A DNA stretch of 64,000 nucleotides from Arenicola marina. Lineage: Eukaryota; Annelida; Polychaeta; Arenicolidae. Within the stretch, counting starts at the first letter, position 1; each line of letters starts with the position of its first letter. The notes under the pieces were generated by a model. The model saw only the letters and a program-made list of their open reading frames with translations. It ran no database searches and had not been told where the DNA came from. A program made the position numbers and the translations under genes. The DNA lies in the NCBI GenBank assembly GCA_964019135.1, contig OZ025260.1, positions 10,410,254 through 10,474,253 on the forward strand. The letters are read 5' to 3'. Shown here in pieces: positions 33,234 to 45,560 of the stretch.

Positions 33234-36200
33234 GTAAGTTGTCATGGACTTGATCCACATGTAGCACCTATGATGTCATATTAACAATATTTCGATTTTA
33301 TCGGGAGCATAGTTTTCGTGAAGGTGAGACGGCAAGGTTGGCAACGTCTTTGTATCGGATCAACATGGGCAAACGTATAAGTTGTGATTTAGATATGGAC
33401 TTCGTTAATAGCATCATCAAAGATCATCACCATGTGTCATGTTGACGCAGTAGACCCATATAATACTGATCAATATCATAACAGTAATCGAATATGTGAT
33501 GAAAACCTCCCCGATTACAGTGAAATAGTGACCAACAACCAGAGATGGGTTCATGTAACCATTCCTTAAGGAGTCGGGTGGCACTTAATTGCCTCATTAC
33601 TGAATCTGACCATCAAGCATATAACCGAAGATATTAGTACACTAAGGTAGGTCAAACAGCGATTACTCCGGTGACGCCGCCTACCGGTGAGCGTGTAGTG
33701 TTGCACAGTGCCGCCCTCTAGAGGCATCAACAGTGTGTGTTGCGGCGAATTCACGACAGAAATGCCCCGGAATGTCATCTATCAGATTCCCCAAGCTAAA
33801 ACAAGGGTAAGACCTGCTTCTTGCGTTAATGTATCAGTCATTGATATCGTGCATCGATTATCACCGCCACAATTGCCGATAATTCTCTATTATCGCCCAC
33901 GGCGGAGCGGGCGGCTGATGGCGTGATGAGAGTACAACCACTCACAAAGATATCGTTGCCAATCATTACTTAACAATTATCAAATGCAAACAAGCTCCAA
34001 GTTACTGCTAAGGCATAAAGAATGTGTAATAAGGTGTCCTGATCCCTGTCCTGGGTTTAAATCAAAATTTGGTTGAAGTCAGATCTATGGATATGACCAT
34101 AGATCTGCACGGCTACCTGTGACAAAGCTGGCCAGACCAAGGAAAAGCAGCTTTATCTGCTTTTCTACTGAACGCTTTTTTAAAGAGTTACTCTTATTGT
34201 TAAGCTTACATTTCAGATGCCAGAGATGGGTGAATGCAAGAATACGCTTGTTGAATACGTCCAGTATCTGTATCAGCTAATGTAGTTTATATTCTTAAAG
34301 CTGCGCAAATCTTAGGCACTACTCACCGCATTATACGTTATACAATCTTGGTGTATTAGTATCTTTGGTATAGTCCTACTAGGTCAAATTGGTGCCCCTT
34401 ACCTTCATTTCAACAATAGAATCTATTTTTTTCAAGGGATCAAGACACCGAACACTATTATGTCTTTTGCATACAGGGCTACAAAACTTAGCCTTGGGAC
34501 GACCTAGTTTACAAAAGAGCGACCATTATCATCCACCGGGTGACTACACGGGGTATGCGAGCAAGGCAGTGGACGGCGATCCTGACCCTTACTACACTGC
34601 CTGCTCTATCACGAAAGCGGAAGTTGCGCCCTGGTGGCAGGTGGACCTGGGCACCTCCCAACCGGTCTCCACCGTCGTCATCGTCAATCGGGGAGACCAC
34701 TACGGTAAGGAAGCTCTTAGAATGAGAAGCCAGTCGGCAATATTACTGAGAGCCAGCGTCAGAAAACAAACGCTTATTAATTCAGATACCGTAGTTGCTC
34801 GAGTAAACCTCCGGGGCGGTTATTTGTTTCGAGCATACAATTCCCCGGGCGCTTATTCAAACGAGCGCTTATTCGAACCCGGGCGCTTAATAATTTTTGG
34901 CGACGGTTTTGACAAGAATTTTTAGTGAATACGTTTATTTACTATGTTCCATTACATCATCGGAGGCGGAACTCAGCAAGGGAAATTCGATTTACCTTGG
35001 TTTATCTCATCTATAGCATCAAGCTTAAACTCTTAGAGTGTAGCTATGCAATTTCCTCTTCTTGTTCTCACTCGCCTCTCGGGATGAATCGCGCTTCCGT
35101 TTTCTCTCGTCCGCCATTGTCGGATACTAATCGAATTGTGATAACACGCCCTCGACACATTGATATTTATATAAACTGGTCAGTCCTCTGTTTGATAAGT
35201 GCAATTTAAAAGATAATCCAAGCAAACAACTGCATCTTTTATGTTACGGTAAATGTGTGCTGTCATGAGAAGCCGTGCTACTCTTACCCGCCCCCTACTT
35301 CCTCCCACCTAACACCTTCAATGCAACAGATTGTTTGCTTTATCTGAACGCGCTTGCCTGTGAGGAAGCCATTTAATCGAACAAGCATGTTAGGCCGCGA
35401 CACTCTTACCCACCCCTATCCCATCCCACCTAACACCTTCGCCCACAACACAATCGCTCTTCCGAAGCTAACTCCCTGCCCATACAAATCAGTAGATGGC
35501 TATTACAAAGACCAACAAGCGATAAACAGTTTCCTTCATATTAACTCGTCGATGTTAGGAAGCCAGCCCTTTCTTATTGTTAATATAATCTTATATCACA
35601 TAATATAGCTGTAATTGTATAATACTTCGCATTGCAAAGACCGTAATGCAGTAGTAAAAATGTTGGCTCCCTGGAGGTTATTCAAGCCTGGGCGGTTATT
35701 CAAACAGGGGCGCTTAATCGAGCAACTACGGTATATCCTTTAAACTGCCGTTGCGTGTTGTCACGGCGTGCAGTTGTTGGTCCCGGGACGCCCTAATACC
35801 CTATAACTACCAGTGCGTGGTACAGCGCTTCTATAAATAACCAAACGCCAGGATTCATACCTCATGTACACGTAACGGCGGTTTGAAGGAAGTGCGGCCT
35901 ATGGTCAATCGTCAATGTGCGGTGAACATAGCGCATGATATATGGTACAGAGTGTTAAATGTATCATTCTGTGTATCATGTTTCTATGTATGTGGTAAAC
36001 GGTGTATTTCGTTACATCTTGCATCTGTGTGTGGGCTTTGGTGTAGAGTTCTCATAGTCTCTAAGTATGTTGTATACAATGTTGCATTTTTGTATGGATA
36101 TGTCATTTATGCCTACCACGTTTTAAGCATCTATAATATTATGGCGTCCATTGTTTGCCGATTTCATACCATTACACTTGTAAGTAAAGTTTATTCGTAC

Positions 36201-38941
36201 ATAAAAGGCCTTAGGCCAACACAATGCAGACTAATTTAAATGGCAGTGCCGGTGTCCATCATTTTGAAAGCATGATAAACATAAGCTGCTACATTGCAGA
36301 TAACCGATGGCGTTGAAGAATTCAAAATTTTGCAAAAACAGGCGTCTGTTTACATTATGAGCATGGACATTTATACCATATGCGTGACGGAGGTCACAAA
36401 ATTGCTTGCAAACAAGTAAAAGATGGTACTCGTCCCCTAGGACTCATTTTCAGTAAGTGCAATATCGCTCTGCTCGAGGCATCGTAGCCCGGAGCTTCTC
36501 AATAGGTAATTTGTGGCTGGAACCTCGTAGTCTGGCCAGAGCAACTCTATGTTTACGAATAGTGCAATGTTGGAGGTATGCCTCATGTTCCAGATGATGC
36601 TTAAAATACTATACTAATCGAGCTTTGATGTGACACAAACCATGGTATGACTCCAACTCCCTGGGACTCCCATACAAATCCATAGCCAAACTTAAATAAC
36701 ATAGATCTAATGTGAACAGCCCACGTAGTGATACCCGAGGCTCCACGGGAGAAGAGGACATTATAGCAGCTGCGTGTATAGCGATGCTGTGACATAACTG
36801 TACGTAACCAGAAAGATATACATTTACTCATGTATTTGATATATAGCGGTCTCCTGCCACACTCTCATTACACTTATACTATAGTGAACATCTTCCAGTG
36901 CACCATCTCTATGACTTCTACGTGGGCCTAACCAACACGTCCGCTGCTGACAGCGCCCCGACCACCGCGAGTCCCAGCTACGAGGTGTTCGCCTTCCACC
37001 CCGGGGTGCCCACCAACCTTGAGACCTTCCTCTACACCACCAACCCCCCGGTGTACGGGCGCTACCTGGTGGTGCAAATAGATACTACAGCGGCCGATCA
37101 CTTGATTCTGTGTGAGGTTGAGGTTTACTCAGGTGAGTGTCAAGACGAAAAGGTCTCCATCACTGTCTCAAATGCACGCTCTAGAGAGATTTATGCTTCA
37201 ATTGTACTTCTGACGGCTCCACTGCGAGGTGGATGCCCATTCGAGCAAGTATCCGTTTGCTGACGTTGTCTTTTGCTTATGTTAAATGCAGCCCTAACCA
37301 TCTCATTTTCTTATACTTATGTTAAATGCAACCCTGACTTGCTTCATTGTTTTGTGTTTATGTTAATTGCAACACTGGCCATGTCATTGTCTGATTCTTT
37401 TGTTAAATGCGACCCTGACCTTGTCATGGTCTTTAGCTTGTGTTAAATACAACCCTGAACGTTTATGTTAAACGTCATCCTGACCATGTCTTTGTCTTAT
37501 GCTTGGGCTAAATACAACCCCGACCGCGTCATTGTCTTGTGCTTATGTTGAATGCAACCCTGACTGTATTATTGTCGGATTCTTTCGTCAAATACAACGC
37601 TGTCTGCGTCATTGTCTTGTGCTTATGTTAAGCCGCTGACGGCGCTTTGCTTGACTCCGGCAGACGTGCTGGTAAACGTGGCTCGCGGGCGCCCCGCCTG
37701 GCACGGACCTGGGGAACTGACACCCGCCAGCGGCGCGATAGACGGTGTCGTCTGGACAACCATACCCTCCATCGAGTGCAGCCACACGGCAAGGGCTGAT
37801 CGTCCCTGGTGGGTGGTGGATCTGGGGGGACCCATGGCCGTAGCCGCTGTCACTATCCTCAACAGGGGCGATTGCTGCAGTAAGTGCTTACAGACGAAAC
37901 AATTTTTGTTTTGCCGTTGTAGTGGACATGAGGGCTGAGTAGCACAAGGGCACAAATATGCTTCCCTGGACAAGAACGCGGGACTAATGTACACCAAGTG
38001 CATGTGTCCTGTCGCCATCCCTTGGCCTACGTACACGGTGCCGGGATAGTCTTTACATCACCAAGGGCTGTCTGAGTGACAGTCACCTCTTAGGGGTGAT
38101 TGTGGCCTGGTAGGGATACGCAACTCCTTGCCTTGCAAATGTTGGCAAACACAATTCGGCTTAAAGGATTGAGGGTACACATTGGGCAGAATACCAACAT
38201 GATAACTTAAGAATATGTAGATATTTTGTGGTCTGACTATATAGCATAAGGTAATACTGTATTGATATATATTTAGTAAATTTTACGTTAGTATTATTTA
38301 CCAAACCTTTTTACTAAATAATGCTTTAATATATATGATATGTTTCTTTTAATTACTTGTTGCAACTTATGTCTGGATTCAAACTGTAACCGTATAACAA
38401 CACTTTGATCTTCACTTTTAATACATTAATACATGATTGTCCCCGATCGCCGCAATTTTTATGACGAGGGGGGAGGTGGGAGAGGGGGGGGGGGGGAGGG
38501 AGGGGGGTTAATAATTCAGTCATCAGTTTAAATTTTACGACCATCCTTTTAATAATGAACACATATAGCTCGCAGGTGTGGCATTTTAGAATACTTTCTT
38601 GGACAAACTTTATTTAGTTTGCTGGGTTTTATAATAATAATTACATTTTACGTTATGTCTGTGGCAATATTTCAGGCGAGCGACTCCACGATTTTTACAT
38701 CGGTGTCAGTGACTCATCGCCGACGGTGACTCCGCCTAACGTTGACCCTTTGAACTACGGGGTCTGCGCGTTCCATGCTGGAACGCTGAGTCACAGGAAA
38801 CAACTCTTCACGTGCGACCTGCCGCTCGTCATAGGGCACTACCTGGTGGTACAACTGACTAGCGATGCTTCGTTCCTCTCGCTGTGTGAAGTGGAAGTCT
38901 TTCAAGATCCATCCAACTTCCGGACGTGTACTTTGCCATAA
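33170..38941 (+). CDS. F-type lectin gene A: signal peptide and two F-lectin domains (5 exons, 335 aa)
   Basis: Exons 33170-33233, 34477-34704, 36899-37132, 37664-37879 and 38676-38941; total 1008 bp, all junctions phase 1, all GT-AG, no internal stop. Product: signal peptide (1-22), F-lectin domain 1 (about 23-176, exons 2-3) and domain 2 (about 177-335, exons 4-5). Family hallmarks: WWQVDLG and WWVVDLG, NRGD, the DFYVG strand and CEVEV near each domain end. F-type lectins bind L-fucose through His, Arg and Asp/Arg of HX26RXDX4R/K. Domain 2 fits exactly (H in CSHTARAD, then RGDCCSER). Domain 1 has Ile for His (CSITKAE) and GDHYGVHH without the final Arg. So one functional sugar site per protein is the likely state. 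Secreted, probably an immune or fertilisation-type lectin (inferred). Tandem paralog of gene B. Confidence 0.85.
34477..34704 (+). CDS. F-lectin A exon 2: N-terminal half of domain 1
   Basis: Acceptor TTTTGCATACAG, donor GTAAGG; 228 bp, phase 1-1. Contains NLALGRPS, AVDGDPDP, YTACSITKAE and PWWQVDLG...NRGD. Nearly identical to 50847-51074. Confidence 0.92.
34789..35731. mobile_element. Non-autonomous DNA transposon, 0.94 kb, TA target duplication
   Basis: Terminal inverted repeats CCGTAGTTGCTCGA (left) and TCGAGCAACTACGG (right), with subterminal GGGCGCTTATTC-type repeats at both ends. Flanked by TA at 34787-34788 and 35732-35733. The paralogous intron of gene B (about 51153-51163) reads TTCAGATATATCC, the empty site. 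No transposase frame inside. A TA duplication suits Tc1/mariner-like families, but superfamily is not certain. Confidence 0.88.
35744..35882. repeat. Intronic foldback element in gene A
   Basis: Arms ACTGCCGTTGCGTG and CACGTAACGGCGGT, ~139 bp overall. Paralogous to the 91-bp inverted repeat at 51169-51259 in gene B, so it predates the gene duplication. Confidence 0.65.
36899..37132 (+). CDS. F-lectin A exon 3: C-terminal half of domain 1
   Basis: Acceptor CATCTTCCAG, donor GTGAGT; 234 bp, phase 1-1. Codes DFYVGLTNTSAADSAP, GRYLVVQIDTT and LCEVEVYS. 3' end of the first F-lectin domain. Confidence 0.92.
37262..37635 (+). repeat. Intronic minisatellite built on TTAAATGCAACCCTGAC
   Basis: About eight to nine degenerate 36-45-bp units containing TTATGTTAAATGCAACCCTG in intron 3 of gene A. 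Homologous to the cleaner 36-bp array at 56166-56611 in the same intron of gene B. Confidence 0.85.
37664..37879 (+). CDS. F-lectin A exon 4: N-terminal half of domain 2
   Basis: Acceptor CTCCGGCAG, donor GTAAGT; 216 bp, phase 1-1. Codes NVARGRPAWHGPGEL, AIDGVVWT, CSHTARADRPWWVVDLGG and LNRGDCC. Carries the fucose-site His and Arg-x-Asp. Confidence 0.93.
38463..38512 (+). repeat. G-rich tract in intron 4 of gene A
   Basis: Several G runs up to about 14 in about 50 bp; quadruplex-capable. Confidence 0.7.
38676..38941 (+). CDS. F-lectin A exon 5: C-terminal half of domain 2 and stop
   Basis: Acceptor ATATTTCAG; 266 bp ending TAA at 38939-38941. Codes SERLHDFYIGVSDSSP, FHAGTLSHRKQLFTC, VIGHYLVVQLTSD, LCEVEVFQ and a short tail. 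SER supplies the last Arg of the sugar motif across the exon junction. Confidence 0.92.
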
Positions 38942-41690
38942 AATACTATTACATATTATTAGATGAATCACCGTGACTTAAGTGTACGGTAAAACATAAG
39001 GTAAATCACGCACCGTTCCCCCCAAATGTACCACTATAAGTTATTTCCATGTGTGATGTTTTTTCTGCGCCGACGGTTTCTGTTACAAAGCAAAGGGCAA
39101 GCCACGTGCGGTCAATCTTCGGGCTAAGGAAATGAGGCCGCATCCCGGTCTCTGATTGGCTGCTTACCCACGCCTCTCTGCTCATGTGGCTACAGATAGC
39201 GTCAGTCAGGCAGAAACCTTTGAGGAGAAGAGTGGATGTTCTCATGCGAAGGCCACCCACCAATTCCCTTTTCAGACAGTAGCGCATTGTTATGTGTCGA
39301 TTAATGCGTGTTGTGTGCAGATTGCTATTATCGTGCTTTGTTAAGTCACTTTAGCGTTGGCCATGTTAGAGGTTTAGGCGGCCAGTGAGGTTCTTGAAGT
39401 CTTGTCCCTTAATGCCGCTCTTACGTTCCTTTTCAAGTAACCATATCGGATAACATGTGCGTCCCGCCGAGAGATTGCAGTCGGCCGATCTACGATTGAT
39501 CAAGGCACATATTTTGTCTAACCAACTGTGCAACAGGGATTGGTAATGATGCAATGCGGCGCCACGAAACCTGGAGATGCCGACAACACTTGTCATGATG
39601 ATTGAGATGACCATGAACGGCCCAAGTCCACCATTTGCCATTCCACAGCTTTCCGTGTTTTGTTAAGTCACTTTGGCGTCGGCCAATGGAAGCCCCACCT
39701 TACGCCATGTTAGATGTTAAGGCGGCCAAGGCGGATCTTGAAGCCTTGTCCGTACGTCAAATAAATTGGCCAAATATCTTCACCTGTGGTGTTCTTACAT
39801 TATTATACGATTATTATTATCGCACAGAGGGCTGCGGACACGCATGCACGCATATTCCTACGGGAATATATTTACCTTCTCACGCATGACTCTTGAGCAG
39901 CAGTCTGTGGGGTACACTTGAGCAGCAGTCGGTGGTCTACACTTCAGCAACAGTACTCCTCGCGGCTCTTACAATTGGCCCTGGAACGAAGAAAATGCTG
40001 CATTGTTACGCTACTCCAGTTTCTCTGAGCTGCATCTGATATCGCGGTTTATCGTATAGAACGTTCGCCGCATCCCTGGAGCCGCGGCCGCTAAGCCCCT
40101 TAGCCTCCTTCCCCCCTCCCTCCTATCACCCACTAACCCAGACAGGCAGCCGCTGTCAGCTTGGGAAATCGATGTTTTTTATCGTTATAGTCATCATTAT
40201 TATTGTCATTCAATGCATTTGTGCTCATGTTTTGTTGTTGACTTTTAATACCGACGTTAAATAAAGCTTTATTTTATCTTATAACGAATCATTTCTGTTT
40301 GCCTTACGCTCGTTTTCTCGCAAAATGACGTCATTGTCCAGTGTGTGTGTGGGTAAAAAACTCATACACCTGGTTTTCCCACTTCATCTTCATGGATCAT
40401 CTTCTAAGTTTAATATTGTTCAAGACGTCGATGTGACCCATTTTCTTCAAAATAATCACCGTCGACTTTATTTACTTATTCATTTATTGATGTTTTGCCT
40501 TGACTTGATTTATACATGTTCTCATGTTCGTACATTTTGTTTAAATACATGCGATTTGACTTGACAGCTCGACGACGCTGACAGCTCGGCGATCCAATGA
40601 CCAATTTATGGTCAAAAAGACCTCAGTTGATCCAATGCAAAGCATCAAGAAAATAATTTGTGCTTATAGAATTAACAAACATGGCAATTTAGGATCCCCA
40701 TCTGCACTTGGTAAAACTGAAATATCACATTATTTCTACTACAGATTTAAAAATGTTATCAAGTGCTTGTACAATTAATCATCTAGTTGGTTCCGGCAGC
40801 GTTCAACATCAAGCCGATCCGCTAAATGTTAGGCGGAAGCCCATTAGACTGCGGCTAACCCACTCGGTACAGCCACCTAAGCTTTAACAGCTGCCACTTA
40901 GGTTCTTTGTTTAAGGCGGGTGTCCAACCTAATTTAATCGCGATCTGCACCGAAAGTTTACATCTTAAAATTAAAGTGGTGAGTGTTAACGCTTCGTTTC
41001 GGCCGGAAAAAAATTAAGGCAACCCGCCCCCAGCAATGTCAAACAGAGCGCCATTTTGCCTGGGAGCAGTGACGCGTATTGTGACTAGTCATATGGCGCC
41101 GCCTTACGTTATAACTCGCGGAGAGAAAGATCAACGCCGCGATTTACAGATAAACAGCGGCAGTTCCAAACAAATTGATATACGTCTTGCGAAGATTGAC
41201 TACGCAACAATGCCATGATTGGAGTTCGCAGCTATTTATATTAGCGATTATCACGCGCTCTTGTTTTGCTCACGCAATAGGCGCAATTTCCGGTTTGAAT
41301 AAATTAGAGTATCCCTTCCTGATTGGTCAATCACAGACACGCCTCTGAAAAAGGCTGCCGCCTGGGTAGGCGGCGCAATCGTTCCTGGCGGTCACTTCTG
41401 AATTTGATTGTGAGCTACAGATAGACTGACAAATTCTGTAATTTGGAGGATAGACAATTGGGTATTATATGAATCGGTAAAGCAGCGTTAGAGGCCAGGC
41501 TGGCGGTTCCCTTTAAGCTTTCCACTCGAAAATTACATCAAACAGTCATCACTGTTGCGTAATATCCGGTAATTTGGGGATGAATTAAAACAGTTCACTA
41601 TTTGACAATACCACGTTTTGGTCAGAGATTTATCTAGCTATCAAATAGCACGGTCGCAAAGGCCTGTCTAAGACACTTGACAAATTAATA
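38942..41690. other. Downstream region of gene A, paralogous to 57767-61220
   Basis: Non-coding; large parts match the region after gene B (for example GGTCTCTGATTGGCTGCTTA near 39148 and 58090; ACTTTTAATACCGACGTTA near 40239 and 58812). No exon recognised. Includes a local duplication at 39333-39725. Confidence 0.6.
39333..39725. repeat. Local direct duplication enclosing an upstream-type segment
   Basis: TTTTGTTAAGTCACTTTRGCG-type sequence occurs at about 39338-39380 and 39659-39720. Between them lies a segment (39390-39655) that otherwise occurs upstream of the lectin genes (32500-32715 and 61430-61700). Confidence 0.6.
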
Positions 41691-41699
41691 TGAAACTTT

Positions 41700-44600
41700 A
41701 ATGAACAGTAACTTGTAGGCCCGGCAATTGACCAAGTTTGATACTCTGATGAACAACAATTGATGTCATAAGACCCCGTCCGTCATGCTGACTGATCTCT
41801 AACAACAAAGAGATTTTTCTGTTTTCTCGTCTCGTCTCGTCTCCGACGTATCATTGACCCCTCCCCCACTCTACCGCACGTGTTCAACGTTAGTGTCATA
41901 GCTTTCTCGTCGCTTCCATGCACATATATCACCTCTCTTCACTCTATCTTACATCCCATCTTCTTCCTCACGTCTTTGATATAATAGAGGGTTTAACTGG
42001 CTGCAGAAGCCGTTTAATTATTGTAAGTTTAAATTGCTGTTCATTAAAAGCAAAATTTAATGAGATACTGGATACTCAACGTAAGCAGGGAAATGAATTT
42101 GATATTATTTGTTTACAGGAGAGCCGGCTTTCATCAGACTGAGATAACACGCTTTATTTTGCCAGGCTATAATGTTATATCACAGGGTAAACTGCTATCC
42201 GACCACGGAGGTCTTGTAACTTACATGCGTCATGACTTTGTTTATAATACTGTGATCTACCCTGGAGAGTGTACCGTATGGGAGTCGCAGTTTGTTAAAA
42301 TGACACATGAATCCTTCAATAAAAAAGTAATTGTAGGCAATATCTACAGGCCACCTAGAGATGTGAACAAAAACTACAGAATCTTCACAGATGAATTTAT
42401 CCAAGCAGTAAAATACTTTGAAAAATAAAATGCCGAGGTTATAGTTACTGGTGACTTCAATATAGATTTACTAAAGTTGAATGAAAAAAGAACGGCAGCA
42501 GATTTTTTGACGTGGCTATGACGCATGGTTTTATACCAAAGATCATTCTCCCAAATAGGTTGTCTAGAACTCGAGCATCACTGATAATATGTTTTGCAGG
42601 GTCTCCCCGAAGATTATGGAATCATTTGGTGGAATATTTCTAAATGCCATATCTGATAATTTTCCCTATTTTATATCCATGAACGTTGCTCTAACCGAGG
42701 GGCAGGTTCCTAGGTTCATAAAATTGAAAACAACAGATCCAGAAGCGCTAGTTAATCTAAAAAAGGAGCTACTCTCCCAAGATATTTACGGCAAATTTGA
42801 TAAAATAATGTTATTAGATCCTAATCTAAACTATCAAATGCTAGATAATAAGATATCACTGCTCAAAGACAAGCATCTACCATTAAAAACAATTAAATAC
42901 AATAGACGTAAACATAAAAAAGCCAAGTGGATAACGAATAGAATCATTAAACCGAAATCATTTCGTGATAAACTATACAAAAAGCTAAAAGAAACGTCCC
43001 CTAATACATATCCCCAATCACACATTAAACGCCAATGTACACACGTATAGCAAGATACTGAAACGTAACATGGAAATTGCCAAGAAAAATATAGTTTTTT
43101 GGAATATTTTAATCTTGTAAAACTGATATGAAGCAAACTTGCAAAGCGCTTGAAGAAATAATCAATAAGTCAACAAATAAAAGGAAATTTCCTGAATGTT
43201 TCTTAATTGAGGACCAGCAAACAAGAGATAAATGAATAATGGCTGGTGGCTTTAATAATTTCTTTACCAATATGGGTCCTAGTTTAACCAAGACATTAAG
43301 CAACCAGACCAGTGGCTCGTTTAAAACTTATTTGAGGAACCCCTCCTTGAATCAGCTGCATTTAAAACCAATCGATATATCTACGAATATACGAATACAT
43401 TAGTTGATGCTTTAAAGACTAAAACAATTGTGGTCATGATGATATATCGGTGAAGTTGTTAGAAGCTGTCAAACACGAAGTTAGTGCCTCCATTACACTA
43501 ATAATTAACCAAGCGTTGCCAACCGGTATTTTTCCCTGATTTTCCAAAGATGGTTCCAATTTTTAAAAATGGGAAAAATGATGTATTTAATAACTACAGA
43601 CCTATATTAGTACTACCAACCTTTTCTAAGATTTTTTCGAAAGCTATTGCTAATCAACTTTATTCACATTTTGATGATAACAAATTATTTAATAAGAGCC
43701 AATACGGTTTTAGACCAAACTATTCCACGGAACCTGCCTGCCTTGAACTAATTGATAAGACACAAATTGCATAACGGGCAAATTCCGATAAATATGTATC
43801 TGTATTTGTCTAAGGCATTCGATACAATAAATCATGATACACTTCTACATAAACTAAAGCATTATGGCCTGAATTCAACCTCTTTAAAGCTCATGAAAAG
43901 TTACCTCTGCGACAGAAAACAATACGTGCAACTTGAAGATACCAGGTCTAATAATTTAAATATTCATACTGGCGTTCCACGAGGCTCTATTCTAGGTCCC
44001 CTTTTATTTATAATATACATAAATGACATAACATCCGCCAGTGACATTTTAAAATTTAATATATACGTGGATGACACACCCCTTCTAAGCACATTAAACT
44101 CAAAGTTACAAATATCATCTCAGGAGACCAACGCGGAAATGCTGAATGGAGAATTGAGCAAAATTGACCAATGGCAGGCAATAAATAAATTGGCTCTAAA
44201 CCCAAATAAATGTAAATTTATGCTCTTTTACATACGAGGAAAAAATAGATATTCCCAATCTCGTGATTGGTACAACGTCTATGGAATGTGTGGGCGAATT
44301 TAATATGCTCGGGTTAACTATAGAGAAAACCTTAAAATGGAATAGCCGTACTAATATACAGTATCTAAAGTAATTGCAATCATGAGCAGATCTAAGTATA
44401 TCCTTCCGCAACATCAATTTATCAATTCATCAAACGCTTCTGTTACCACACTTAAACTATCGTATCTTAGCCTGGGGTAACCAAACACAATGATTGGAAA
44501 AGCTACAAAATAAAGCTGTGCGGACCATAACCCGCAGCAAATATAACGCACACACGAATCCTTTGTTCCAAGATCTTAAATTACTAAAAGCAAAAGATAT

Positions 44601-45134
44601 TCATCGAGTTCAAACGCTAAAATGTTACTAGTAACTAGTAAATACAAAACTTCCAATATACTTTGAACAAATACCGCTAGCCCAGCATTCAAATGTACAC
44701 TCATACAACACAAGGGGTAAACATCTGGTTCAAACAACCTGTGCACACCATCAATATGCCACGAAATGTATAAGACCTCGTCTAGTATATGTAATAAATT
44801 CTGAACCTAAATCCATCTTAGATAAAAGCTACACATAGTCTACAGGGATTCTCTCAATTTATTAAACAAATTATGATAAATGACTACCCAATAGAATGTA
44901 ATATACAGAACTGTTTTGTGTGTCAAGCACAAGGGGTTCTATTTTGAAATTATGTACCAAATGCTTTTGTACGATTTGCTTTGTATGTTTGACCATCAAA
45001 TAACGCAAGTTGTTATTTTGGTTTAATTTTTCCTAGCTTGGCTCCGTCATCCTGCTTTTTTTCACTTAGATTGTTCGGTTTATTTTATTATGTAACACTT
45101 TGTTGAATAAACGCATCCATCCATCCATCCATCC
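41700..45134 (+). mobile_element. Degenerate Jockey/CR1-group LINE
   Basis: Endonuclease remnants: LIIVSLNCCSLK, FDIICLQES (about 42014-42136), then IVGNIYRPP and VTGDFNIDLLK in other frames. RT remnants: FNNYRPILVLPTFSKIF, SQYGFRPNYST, LSKAFDTINHDTLLHKL, GVPRGSILGPLLFIIYINDI and YVDDT (43550-44280). C-terminal part: LEKLQNKAVRTITRSKYNAH (about 44490-44560). Several frameshifts and stops, so inactive. The tail is (CATC)n-like at 45113-45134. The locus after gene B (61200-61260) lacks it, which brackets the insertion between about 41680 and 45137; the exact 5' end is uncertain. Confidence 0.82.
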
Positions 45135-45136
45135 TT

Positions 45137-45560
45137 AGCATTATTTTCTTGCCACTAAAAGTAATCCCTGTGGCGCCGTGACGTCACTGACTTTTCTTAT
45201 TTTCTGACCGGACGTCGCTTGGAGTTATATGTCATGGCCCACCTGAAGCACACTATCGGCGACAATAGTCTTTAAAGTTTTATATAATTCTTTTTTTAGA
45301 AAGTTAGTTTTGATATTCGTCTTCCTTTCAGCAAATGTATCCTTCTTCACAATGTTTGCAAAACTAACAACCGTAATACCGCTCTCTCGTTCAATATCGA
45401 ATAACATGACCCAAGGCAAAGCGCAGTCAGCCGATCTACGATTGATCAAGGAATATATTGAATAAGTTATGTGTAAGTCATTCGTGGGGACTGCCCGTCG
45501 TGGGATGGAGCCTCCTCTCAGTCAATGGACACCCCTGCCTTGTGCACATACATATCTAAC
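45137..45560 (+). promoter_or_regulatory. Distal part of the upstream region of F-lectin gene B
   Basis: Paralogous to 61265-61850 upstream of copy C, ending at CACCCCTGCCTTGTGCACAT. The TATTTAAAA box seen in A has become TATCTAACA here. Separated from gene B by the 45562-50087 insertion. Confidence 0.55.
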
